Shown here: positions 57,313 through 64,000 of the stretch, one piece after another | Numbering within the stretch: position 1 is the stretch's first letter | Layout: each line of letters opens with the position of its first letter | NCBI GenBank assembly: GCA_019359175.1 | Contig: JAHHHU010000024.1 | Span: 1 to 64,000, forward strand | Reading direction: 5' to 3' | DNA from: Phormidium tanganyikae FI6-MK23 | Lineage (GTDB): Bacteria; Cyanobacteriota; Cyanobacteriia; Leptolyngbyales; Leptolyngbyaceae | DNA: 64,000 nt | Position numbers and translations under genes: made by a program | The notes under the pieces: generated by a model | Seen by the model: the letters and a program-made list of their open reading frames with translations, nothing else | Database searches by the model: none | Told to the model about the DNA's origin: nothing

Positions 57313-57533
57313 GAGGGTGAAAATCCTTCGTCTACGAGCTTGATCCGACCCGACTGGATCTGATCAAAAATTTGATTGACTTGTCGCCGTTCTTCGGGAG
57401 TCAGGCGATGGTTGGCAAGCAACAGGGACGCGAGATGTAAATGCTCGTGGCGGTTGAGTTGGCGCAGTTCGAGAATGCGATCGAGAATGCGCTGCGTGGG
57501 TAGATTGAATCGATTTTGGGCTGCTCTTACCAT
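57309..57533 (-). CDS. Small helical protein in the glycan operon
   Basis: 74 residues from ATG 57533: MVRAAQNRFNLPTQRILDRI then LELRQLNRHEHLHLASLLLA, ending RQVNQIFDQIQSGRIKLVDE. It is entirely helical and resembles small proteins that accompany polysaccharide or cell-surface genes in cyanobacteria, but I cannot name it. It overlaps the following glycosyltransferase by 4 bp, so it is probably co-expressed with it. Confidence 0.65.
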   Translation of the reverse strand: MVRAAQNRFNLPTQRILDRILELRQLNRHEHLHLASLLLANHRLTPEERRQVNQIFDQIQSGRIKLVDEGFSPS

Positions 57534-57768
57534 AGGAATCGGTGCTTCGCGGTCTAACAGGGGCAAGTCAAACTACAAGTAAATCTGGGTAAAAAGCGTC
57601 ACACTTTCTACCTCTTCTACTGTTGCGCGTTTTTGCGGGAGACACACGAAGGTTAGATGAGAACTTCATCAAGACTGAGTAAAATCTTAAACAGTTCTCT
57701 CTACAGCTTCAGTATTGACGACTTCAGGATCGGAACAAACACGGAACTCTTTATCATTCTTTAGCTAT

Positions 57769-58533
57769 ATGCAAATTTACCGGATTTCAGCGCTTTCGGA
57801 TAATTATATTTTCCTGATGTATGATGCGACTCAACAAATCGCGGCGGTCGTCGATCCAGGAGAAGCCCGCCCCGTCTTGCAAAAGCTTGAAGAATTGGGT
57901 GCAAAATTAGTTGCGATTTTCAATACGCATCACGATCGAGATCATGTCGGAGGTAACTCCGCCATACACGATCGCTTTCCAAATGCGATCGTGTATGGCG
58001 GAATTCACGATCGTGGACGCATTCCCGGACAGCAAGTGGAATTGAATGCGGGTGATCGAGTGCAATTTAGCGATCGTACTGCTGAAGTTCTCTTCGTACC
58101 CGGACATACACGCGGTCATATTGCCTATTACTTTCCGCCCAGAGCCGATGAGCCAGGGGAATTATTCTGTGGCGATACGCTGTTTAGTGCAGGTTGTGGA
58201 CGACTGAAGGAAGGAACGCCTGCTCAAATGGTCAATTCGCTGAGTCAGATTCGAGCGCTGCCAGACAATACGCGGGTTTGGTGCGCGCATGAGTACACCT
58301 TGAACAATTTGAAATTTGCGGTGACAGTCGATCGACAAAATCCCGATTTACAAGCAAGATTGGCTGAAGTGCAAGCCGCACAAAATCAGCCAACAATTCC
58401 AACCCATTTGGGACTGGAGAAACGCACGAATCCGTTTCTACGTTGGGATACACCGGAAATTCAAGCGGCAATGGATCGAACAGATGCGGTCGAAACCTTC
58501 GCTGCTCTTCGTCAGAAAAAGGATCAGTTTTAA
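57769..58533 (+). CDS. gloB: Glyoxalase II-like metallo-hydrolase with an altered metal site
   Basis: 254 residues from ATG 57769. The fold and most ligands of hydroxyacylglutathione hydrolase are clear: [40 protein letters not shown]. The first motif reads [10 protein letters not shown], where THHHxDH is expected: the second Zn1 His is Asp (GAT). This may change metal preference or activity. Residues 64-77 ([15 protein letters not shown]) are encoded by a perfect 18-bp inverted repeat. Normally it hydrolyses S-D-lactoylglutathione. Confidence 0.85.
   Translation: MQIYRISALSDNYIFLMYDATQQIAAVVDPGEARPVLQKLEELGAKLVAIFNTHHDRDHVGGNSAIHDRFPNAIVYGGIHDRGRIPGQQVELNAGDRVQFSDRTAEVLFVPGHTRGHIAYYFPPRADEPGELFCGDTLFSAGCGRLKEGTPAQMVNSLSQIRALPDNTRVWCAHEYTLNNLKFAVTVDRQNPDLQARLAEVQAAQNQPTIPTHLGLEKRTNPFLRWDTPEIQAAMDRTDAVETFAALRQKKDQF
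57958..58002. repeat. Perfect 18-bp inverted repeat inside gloB
   Basis: TCCGCCATACACGATCGC and its exact reverse complement flank a 9-nt loop. The palindrome is in frame. Both arms end in a HIP1-like GCGATCG. Confidence 0.95.
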
Positions 58534-58534
58534 G

Positions 58535-58969
58535 ATGGCTTCAATTCTAAATTTTGTCCAAATCAACGATCGATTAGCTACCGCTGGACAACCAACGATC
58601 GAACAGTTCACTGAGATTAAAAATGCAGGCTACGACATCGTGATCAATCTTGCCGTTCCAACCTCAGAAGGTGCGATCGCAAACGAACGCGAAATTGTGG
58701 AATCTTTGGGAATGCAGTATTTTCACATTCCGGTGATTTGGGAGAATCCAACGATCGACGATTTCGATCAATTCTCAAACGTGATGCAAACGCACGCTGA
58801 TCAATCGATCTTTGTGCATTGTGCAAAAAATATGCGGGTGTCAGCGTTTGTTTATTTGTATCGTCGATCGCATGAAGGAATTAGCGAGGAACAAGCCAAA
58901 GCGCAGATGAACAAAATTTGGCGACCGAATCCGACTTGGCAGGCGTTTCTCGATCGCCAAATGAATTAG
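58535..58969 (+). CDS. Protein tyrosine phosphatase-family protein
   Basis: 144 residues from ATG 58535, one base after the gloB stop. LNFVQINDRLATAGQPTIEQ is the opening of this small DSP-like family. The P-loop-like segment is FVHCAKNMRVSAF, with Cys and Arg spaced by four residues rather than the canonical five, as in this subfamily. The catalytic Asp may be in ENPTIDDFD. It might act on phosphoesters or as a sulfur carrier-like protein; coupling to gloB is by position. Confidence 0.75.
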   Translation: MASILNFVQINDRLATAGQPTIEQFTEIKNAGYDIVINLAVPTSEGAIANEREIVESLGMQYFHIPVIWENPTIDDFDQFSNVMQTHADQSIFVHCAKNMRVSAFVYLYRRSHEGISEEQAKAQMNKIWRPNPTWQAFLDRQMN

Positions 58970-59811
58970 AAAATGGGCGATCTCTTCTCCAAATCGAACT
59001 TATAGCCAGTTGGCAACACATGAAGCGTTGCACCACAAAGCGCTAAGTCTTCATCGGGTAAAAGCGATTCAATGTTGTTGTGCGTCACAGTCGATTCATC
59101 AACGATTGTCACCGCACCTTCACCAATAACTTCTACAATTTTGCCGCTTACGACGATCGCAGTATTTTCATCAATTCCAAAGCCCAAACTTGCGGGCTGT
59201 TGCGCCAAAGCTGAGAGCAGTCGTCCCAGTCGTCCCCGTTGTGCAAAGTGCTGATCGATCACCACATTCGGCAGAAATCCCATGCCGCGATCCATTTCAG
59301 CCACTTCGCGCCGAGGATTCGTTGCACCTTCACCGACTACGATCATCATATCGGGCATCATTGCCGCGCCCGCACTCGTTCCCCCGATCACTGCTCCTTC
59401 AGAAAAACGTTTGTGTAACGTCGTTTCTAGCTCTGTATCTTTGAGGCATTCTGTGATCCGGGCTTGGTTGCCTCCGGTAAAAAAGACCCCAGTTGCTTGA
59501 GTGATATTGTCGATCGCTTTTGGATCGCTAGCATCTTCGCGTCGCGCAGTGTCTACAACTCGTACATCTTCCGCACCCAAGCGTTTAAAAATCCCAATAT
59601 ACTGTTCGCCTACTTCACCCGGCAATCCGGTTGCAACGGTCATGACCACAATGTGCGACTGAAGCCCACCCGCACGCCGCACAAATTCCCGCAGAATTCG
59701 ACATTCTCCTTCCCTATCTTCCGCCCCACCAATAATGACAAGCTCCCCATGTGTCTCAGGTAGTGCAACACTATCTTGAGGCTGGTTTTGAGTTTCAATC
59801 TGGCCTACCAT
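58966..59811 (-). CDS. cphB: Cyanophycinase
   Basis: 281 residues from ATG 59811, after GGAGAAAG. The S51 peptidase fold has the nucleophile Ser in IGGTSAGAAMMPD; GELVIIGGAEDREGECRILR, VFFTGGNQARITECL and GFGIDENTAIVV are family motifs. It cleaves cyanophycin to beta-Asp-Arg dipeptides. Its 3' end overlaps the convergent phosphatase gene by 4 bp; the CphA2-type synthetase is divergent 0.5 kb away. Confidence 0.93.
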   Translation of the reverse strand: MVGQIETQNQPQDSVALPETHGELVIIGGAEDREGECRILREFVRRAGGLQSHIVVMTVATGLPGEVGEQYIGIFKRLGAEDVRVVDTARREDASDPKAIDNITQATGVFFTGGNQARITECLKDTELETTLHKRFSEGAVIGGTSAGAAMMPDMMIVVGEGATNPRREVAEMDRGMGFLPNVVIDQHFAQRGRLGRLLSALAQQPASLGFGIDENTAIVVSGKIVEVIGEGAVTIVDESTVTHNNIESLLPDEDLALCGATLHVLPTGYKFDLEKRSPIF

Positions 59812-59929
59812 AGCTTTCTCCAGTAGCAATATCAATCAGATCTACTGAACCACATTCGATCGGGACTGCATCACAACCAAACGGTAGATTTCGATACAGT
59901 TTGGTTAAGGAATCGCAACAGATTTCGAG

Positions 59930-60208
59930 CTATCTTGGTCTATCGTTATTTGATCGACGACGATAGCTCTCAATTAGCAACATAAAGCCCAATCGAAACT
60001 GGTTGAAGCTCTTCATTTCGGGCTGCATTAAGTTGATTAAGAATGCTTTGGCACGCTCTAAAGGTAGATGGCGTGGCTTTCCCTTATACACAATCTGATA
60101 TTCACCTTCATATTCACCATCGCCATAGCCTGAAATCAAGTGTAGGTGAAAAGCTTCTTCGGCTAATGCGTGTACCTCTTCGCGTAGATTGTCTGTAGAA
60201 GTAGTCAT
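59930..60208 (-). CDS. Hypothetical small protein between cyanophycin genes
   Basis: 92 residues from ATG 60208. MTTSTDNLREEVHALAEEAF then HLHLISGYGDGEYEGEYQIV and LPLERAKAFLINLMQPEMKS. A helical N-terminus, a small beta hairpin, and a helical end with a basic tail (YRRRSNNDRPR). Family not recognised. It lies between cphB and the synthetase and is probably transcribed with cphB. Confidence 0.65.
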   Translation of the reverse strand: MTTSTDNLREEVHALAEEAFHLHLISGYGDGEYEGEYQIVYKGKPRHLPLERAKAFLINLMQPEMKSFNQFRLGFMLLIESYRRRSNNDRPR

Positions 60209-60355
60209 AATGTTATCTTTTCTTGATTTAGTCTGTTTGTAATGCGATCGACGATCCCCTGTCACCCTGCCAAAGTTCTACTTCTCCAGTGAGTTAAGAA
60301 GTATCCAGAGATAGACGCGCTCAACGTTCTCACCGAGTACAGTCTCAACGTAGAG

Positions 60356-62290
60356 ATGAATGGAAATCTTATGGTGGTTGATCGCGTGTCCGAAGTTAGC
60401 CGAGTGAATGCTAGAAAGACTGATGCGTTTGACATCTTTAACATTCGCTATTACATGGGTGCAAATCCATACCTATCAACCGCAGCAACAGTATTCGATT
60501 TTGCACAGACTGAAAATCAAAGTGCATTGCCATTAGAAAAGTACGTGGATGTAATCTGCGATCGCTATCCTCATTTTCGCGAGATTACCTTTACTTCTCA
60601 TGCAGATCTGTTTGCTCGAACGATGGCGCAAGTGAGCCAGCTTGAAATGGATTTGCACTTAGAGCAGTGGAGTTTGAAAGCTTATCCAAAGTTCGATCGC
60701 ATTGCGTTTGAGACGTTGCACGCCCGTACCAGTCGGGAGATGATCTTTTCAGTGTGGGATTGGTTTGAGGCGATTACACAAGGGCGCAATTTCGCGATCG
60801 GGGATCATATCGAAGTGCTACAGGCGCAATTTCGTCGATCGGTATATGGCGGACCAACTGTTTATACACTGTTCAAATCTGCCCAGTCTCAAGGAATTCC
60901 GACCTTCTATCTCTGGGATGAAGGATTGATGCAGTATGGTTACGGTCGTAAGCAAGTGCGAGGAATTGCAACTACGTTCGATGGTGATAGTCATCTCGAT
61001 TCAGATTTCACGACGCGCAAGGATGACTGCAAAGCATTTCTCAGCACGCTAGGCTTTCCTGTACCAAAAGGAAGGATTGTTAGCACACTGAAAGAGGCTA
61101 AAAATTCGGTCGATCGATTAAGTTATCCGGTGGCAGTGAAGCCTGTTGTTGGACATAAGGGAATTGGTGTAACCGCGAATGTTCGCACCGATGAAGATTT
61201 AGAGGCAGCGTTCGATCGAGCCGTTGATGCCGTTGAGCCAGATCATTCGATTTCGATCATTGTGGAGCAGAGTATCGAAGGTAATGATTTTCGCTTGCTG
61301 TGCGTCGATGGTAAGTTTGTTGCAGCAACAGAACGTCGTCCGGCTTCTGTGATTGGTGATGGAACGTCAACGATCACAGAACTAATCGATCGAGCAAATC
61401 GCTCCAGCGATCGCAGCGACACTCCAACTTCACCGATGGGAAAAATTAAGCTCGATGATGCAATGGAACGCTATTTAACTGAGCAAGGTTTGACATTGGA
61501 AAGCGTTTTGGAAAGCGATCGAGAAGTCTTTCTGCGTAAAGTTGCAAACCTTTCTTCAGGGGGTCTGAGTATTGATGCTACTTCTGTGATTCATCCTGAC
61601 AATGTTGTATTAGCTCAAGATGTCGCACAGCATTTTCGTTTAACTTGCCTGGGGATTGATATTATTACTCGCGATCTCAGTCGTTCTTGGAAAGAAGGCA
61701 ACTTCGCAATCATTGAGATTAATGCTGCTCCGGGTGTTTTCATGCACATGAAGCCTGCACTGGGTCAAAGCGTCGATGTTACTTCTCACATTCTGAGAAC
61801 CTTTTTCTATTCTGGTGATAATGGTCGAATTCCGGTGATTACGTTCAATCGCGTTACCATTTCGGAACTTCAAGAAGCGATCGCTTATATTCTCCGCCAT
61901 CATCCACATTGGACGATCGGAGCCGTTTGCCAAGATGGGGTTTTGATCAATCATTCGGAAAAACCGCTGCACTCTGACTACAATATGAATGTTCAGAATC
62001 TACTGCGGCATCCGAAACTAGATTTACTGATTGCTGAATATCCAGAGTCAGTTCTCGATCGGGCTGGAATGTTCTACTCTGGTAGCAACCTGGTTATTTT
62101 GCACGATCCAACTGAAATCGAAATGATGTTGACGCGCGATGTATTTGACGATGCCAGAGTCGTAATCAAGCAGGGAAGTACTGTATCAACGCAGCATCAA
62201 GGTTTGATCGAACAGTACTCGTTGAGCGAAGCAGAAGGATTCAGCCGCGTGTACCTTGAAGCGATCGCTGCAATGATCCTGCCAAACTAA
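60356..62290 (+). CDS. cphA2: Cyanophycin synthetase 2-like (short CphA, degenerate Mur-ligase module)
   Basis: 644 residues. The N-domain is followed by an ATP-grasp module: CKAFLSTLGFPVPKGRIVST, YPVAVKPVVGHKGIGVTANV, RLLCVDGKFVAATERRPASV and FAIIEINAAPGVFMHMKPAL. Full CphA1 (~870 residues) then has a Mur-ligase domain with P-loop TGTNGKTT. Here the same place reads ITFNRVTISELQEA, so the P-loop is gone and the protein ends ~150 residues later. This matches CphA2, which polymerises beta-Asp-Arg dipeptides released by cyanophycinase, using one ATP site. The frame is open upstream of ATG 60356 to 60293 (LNVLTEYSLNVE), so a longer start is possible. Confidence 0.9.
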   Translation: MNGNLMVVDRVSEVSRVNARKTDAFDIFNIRYYMGANPYLSTAATVFDFAQTENQSALPLEKYVDVICDRYPHFREITFTSHADLFARTMAQVSQLEMDLHLEQWSLKAYPKFDRIAFETLHARTSREMIFSVWDWFEAITQGRNFAIGDHIEVLQAQFRRSVYGGPTVYTLFKSAQSQGIPTFYLWDEGLMQYGYGRKQVRGIATTFDGDSHLDSDFTTRKDDCKAFLSTLGFPVPKGRIVSTLKEAKNSVDRLSYPVAVKPVVGHKGIGVTANVRTDEDLEAAFDRAVDAVEPDHSISIIVEQSIEGNDFRLLCVDGKFVAATERRPASVIGDGTSTITELIDRANRSSDRSDTPTSPMGKIKLDDAMERYLTEQGLTLESVLESDREVFLRKVANLSSGGLSIDATSVIHPDNVVLAQDVAQHFRLTCLGIDIITRDLSRSWKEGNFAIIEINAAPGVFMHMKPALGQSVDVTSHILRTFFYSGDNGRIPVITFNRVTISELQEAIAYILRHHPHWTIGAVCQDGVLINHSEKPLHSDYNMNVQNLLRHPKLDLLIAEYPESVLDRAGMFYSGSNLVILHDPTEIEMMLTRDVFDDARVVIKQGSTVSTQHQGLIEQYSLSEAEGFSRVYLEAIAAMILPN

Positions 62291-62377
62291 GCGGTTTCGA
62301 GAACAACCTCGGAAAAATTAGAATTTGTTAGCGCAAGAATTTGATGAAGAATAGAAGAGGCGAGTTATGCAAAAAGA

Positions 62378-62779
62378 ATGGGACAGTACGATCGCTTAAT
62401 TCTCATGGCAGAAGATGAACTGACGCAGTACAGCACGGATGCCCGCAAAATTGAAAAACTGCGGCAAAAAATTGGTTTATCGGTGTCAGCAAAAGAACAG
62501 AAACAAGTGAAAGAGCAGATTTTAGCGGAACTGCCGAGCGATCCCATTAACAAAATTATTGAGGAGCAGCGTCAAACGGTCGCGCTGCCATTTTGGGGAA
62601 TTGCCGGATTGGGCTTACTGCTCGGCATTTCGATGTCGCAACCGTTAGATTTTATTGCAACGATCGCAGGAGGCGCGATCGCGTTCCAAGTTCAAAAAAT
62701 CGGCTGGCAACTTCAGGCGAAACGCCTCGTTCTCAAAACGCTAGAAGAAATTGAGGAACGAGTGCGAAAGCCGAATTAG
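62378..62779 (+). CDS. Hypothetical protein with coiled coil and two membrane helices
   Basis: 133 residues from ATG 62378. A helical N-terminal part (YSTDARKIEKLRQKIGLSVS, KEQKQVKEQILAEL) precedes two hydrophobic segments (LPFWGIAGLGLLLGISM; FIATIAGGAIAFQVQ) and a basic helical end. Similar small membrane proteins occur in other cyanobacteria with no known function. A strong terminator follows. Confidence 0.65.
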   Translation: MGQYDRLILMAEDELTQYSTDARKIEKLRQKIGLSVSAKEQKQVKEQILAELPSDPINKIIEEQRQTVALPFWGIAGLGLLLGISMSQPLDFIATIAGGAIAFQVQKIGWQLQAKRLVLKTLEEIEERVRKPN

Positions 62780-62782
62780 CAG

Positions 62783-62835
62783 GATCGATCGAGAACTTCG
62801 ATCGACTGACTCGAAGTTCTCGATCGATCGCACTT
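62783..62835 (+). terminator. Strong hairpin terminator
   Basis: A perfect 19-bp stem (GATCGATCGAGAACTTCGA and its complement, 62783-62829) with a 9-nt loop is followed by GCACTTTTG. It ends the transcript of the gene at 62378 before tRNA-Val. Confidence 0.75.
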
Positions 62836-62884
62836 TTGAAAAGACTAGACAATTTCTCTTTGATTTGATACTGTAAATAACTAC

Positions 62885-62956
62885 GGGCGATTAACTCAGT
62901 GGTAGAGTGCATCCTTGACAGGGATGAAGCCACAAGTTCGAATCTTGTATCGCCCA
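62885..62956 (+). tRNA. tRNA-Val (GAC)
   Basis: Acceptor GGGCGAT pairs with ATCGCCC; anticodon loop TTGACAG (anticodon GAC); T-arm ACAAGTTCGAATCTTGT. 72 nt, discriminator A, CCA not encoded. Confidence 0.95.
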
Positions 62957-63338
62957 TAGGTTTGAGGGTTTCGGATTTCACAGATCCCTAAAAAATCCCT
63001 AAAACCCGGACAATTGAATACCATGAGACGCGATATCTATGGCGTATTTCCAGCTTTTTAGAGGAGTCTTACCCCTAAAAAGCCGGAAATACCGGGACTA
63101 TTACCGCATTTTGCCGTGTGTGAGAAGCTAATTTATGAACTAGAACGCTTATACTCCGGTTCACACACACAAAGTTTTGCTTGCGGCGCACCCTCACCAA
63201 ATTACTCACGGCGGTAAACTATTGTTCCTAATTTAAAACTGTTTGAATTCAAACATTTACGATCGCGCCTCGCCGAGGAACTCTAAACCCGTCCCTTATG
63301 CCAGCGGCGATGGAAGAAATAGATCGATAGATCTATTG
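62957..63338. other. Gene-free stretch rich in inverted repeats downstream of tRNA-Val
   Basis: No gene. An imperfect ~20-bp inverted repeat (GTATTTCCAGCTTTTTAG ... CTAAAAAGCCGGAAATAC) spans 63044-63092. A second pair GTGTGTGA/TCACACAC spans about 63115-63171. ATCCCTAAAA repeats at 62984-63004. The site directly after a tRNA is a common integration target, but no integrase or att duplication of the tRNA end is seen here. Confidence 0.55.
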
Positions 63339-63455
63339 ATGAACTCTGAACCCGCGATAGCTCCGATGCCGATCGAAGCCTGTTTGCTCTTGGCGTTCAT
63401 GCTTGCGTTAGTCGTTTGGGGGCTTTTACCGGAGCAGCGCGACTTGGGAAGATGA
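63339..63455 (+). CDS. Small one-helix membrane protein (intact family member)
   Basis: 38 residues from ATG 63339: MNSEPAIAPMPIEACLLLAF then MLALVVWGLLPEQRDLGR. A short acidic N-terminus, one ~20-residue helix, and a charged C-terminus. Decayed relatives lie at 8800, 9954 and 10865. All share the leader ATGGAAGAA about 20-30 bp before the start, which here runs into a stop (TAG 63327). Function unknown; the size is like small membrane subunits or regulators. Confidence 0.55.
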   Translation: MNSEPAIAPMPIEACLLLAFMLALVVWGLLPEQRDLGR

Positions 63456-63458
63456 TCT

Positions 63459-63486
63459 GTTAGAGAGTGCGATCGCACTCTCTAAC
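63459..63486. repeat. 28-bp perfect palindrome centred on HIP1
   Basis: GTTAGAGAGTGCGATCGC continues to its own complement with no loop. It lies 3 bp after the small membrane ORF stop. It lacks a T-run, so a terminator role is uncertain. Confidence 0.8.
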
Positions 63487-63775
63487 GCCACTCTGAAGAA
63501 TCAATGCTTTGCCGATTAGATTAAATTGCTTTAGGTTTTGTCAAAAGCTTCTGAAAATTTCATAGGTATTGCTCAAATTGCTTATCGAGTTCCTTAGTTT
63601 TACTGTGATGACAACTTAACAATGGAAAAATAGAAGAGCGGCAATCAGCGGCTCATGGCAACTTTTGGTGAAAACGGCTGCGATCGCAAGTTTGCCCAAC
63701 GTACTTTCTAGGTTTTAGCCTGCTTGATTTACCGACTTCACCAAAAGCTGACATGAACCCAATCAGCTTGTCATC

Positions 63776-64000
63776 TTGCAAGTGTACGTTCCGGCAAGTC
63801 TAGCAAGTGGGATCAGTACTCGCACCCTCTATAACCATCTAGAGCTATGGCATCCGATTCACTATCAATCAGGATCGTGTAAAACAATCCAGCCAGAGAC
63901 AATTTCAGCGATTTTAGAGCCTGAATTTGAAGATCCACCAAAATCGCTAGAACCCTGTAAGGAAAGAAGATTTTACACAGAGGAAAGAGATATGAAGGGT
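63776..64000 (+). CDS. Possible start of an HTH protein, cut by the window edge
   Basis: Open from 63752 to the window end, with TTG 63776 or GTG 63782 as possible starts. VYVPASLASGISTRTLYNHL then ELWHP looks like a helix-turn-helix of the kind seen in cyanobacterial plasmid or mobile-element proteins. An AGGAAAGAG before ATG 63992 offers another start. Positions 63487-63775 show no other feature. Confidence 0.35.
   Translation, partial: MQVYVPASLASGISTRTLYNHLELWHPIHYQSGSCKTIQPETISAILEPEFEDPPKSLEPCKERRFYTEERDMKG

Overview
The window is cyanobacterial chromosome. Evidence: the octamer GCGATCGC (HIP1) and its relatives recur throughout, and typical cyanobacterial families are present, including a helical carotenoid protein, cyanophycin metabolism, a carotenoid oxygenase, a DUF92/VTE6 protein, Uma2 nucleases, a CDC48-like double AAA ATPase and PEP-CTERM-type secreted proteins. 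The gene mix fits a filamentous, Leptolyngbya-like organism, but the genus is an inference. No rRNA, CRISPR array or intact transposase is visible. Two tRNAs are present, His(GTG) and Val(GAC).

Left third (1-14 kb) is an accessory, rearranged zone. Four near-identical 130-bp elements with 17-bp terminal inverted repeats (GGTACTGTCAACTTAAC) lie at 174, 8265, 11803 and 13549. Three of them sit exactly at the broken ends of genes (GNAT, GPH-type transporter, SDR, YifB/ComM-like). Two share the same 69-bp right flank although the element core is inverted between them. A different MITE (135 bp, TA duplication, IS630/Tc1-like) splits an FAD-linked oxidoreductase. Decayed copies of a tiny one-helix membrane protein family lie between 8.8 and 11 kb, with an intact relative at 63.3 kb. 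Intact genes here are the AAA ATPase, a site-2 protease, gamma-glutamyltransferase and a carotenoid cleavage oxygenase.

Middle (14-31 kb) holds HIT protein, recR (apparently without a canonical start codon), two tandem secreted paralogues with PEP-CTERM-like tails, DUF92, Uma2, a TetR-controlled divergent GNAT/membrane protein/SDR unit with visible operators, exodeoxyribonuclease III, an FHA-kinase, gatA, tRNA-His, a helical carotenoid protein, and an SDR plus GH31 alpha-glucosidase pair.

31-38 kb is a conserved translation/transcription block on the minus strand, read infA-rpmJ-rpsM-rpsK-rpoA-rplQ-truA-rplM-rpsI-rpmE-prfA. It is flanked on both sides by small toxin/antitoxin- or nuclease-like genes that carry single-base frameshifts. 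The neighbouring housekeeping genes are all intact, so these frameshifts look like real decay rather than poor sequence.

38-47 kb contains an HNH nuclease pair, TetR, an orphan ParD-like antitoxin, a Rieske oxygenase, a DUF2267 protein, a TPR protein, a DppB/DppC-type permease pair, a receiver domain lacking its phospho-acceptor Asp, and a sugar-type ABC ATPase.

47-57.5 kb is a minus-strand glycan-assembly locus: two GT4 enzymes, an MsbA-like ABC exporter, a GT10 fucosyltransferase-like enzyme, three related DxD-containing putative glycosyltransferases and a sugar-nucleotide epimerase. 57.7-62.8 kb holds a glyoxalase II-like protein with a substituted metal ligand and an in-frame palindrome, a phosphatase-like protein, and divergently placed cyanophycinase (cphB) and a short cyanophycin synthetase of the CphA2 type. 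The right end carries tRNA-Val, inverted repeats, the intact small membrane ORF and the start of a possible HTH gene.
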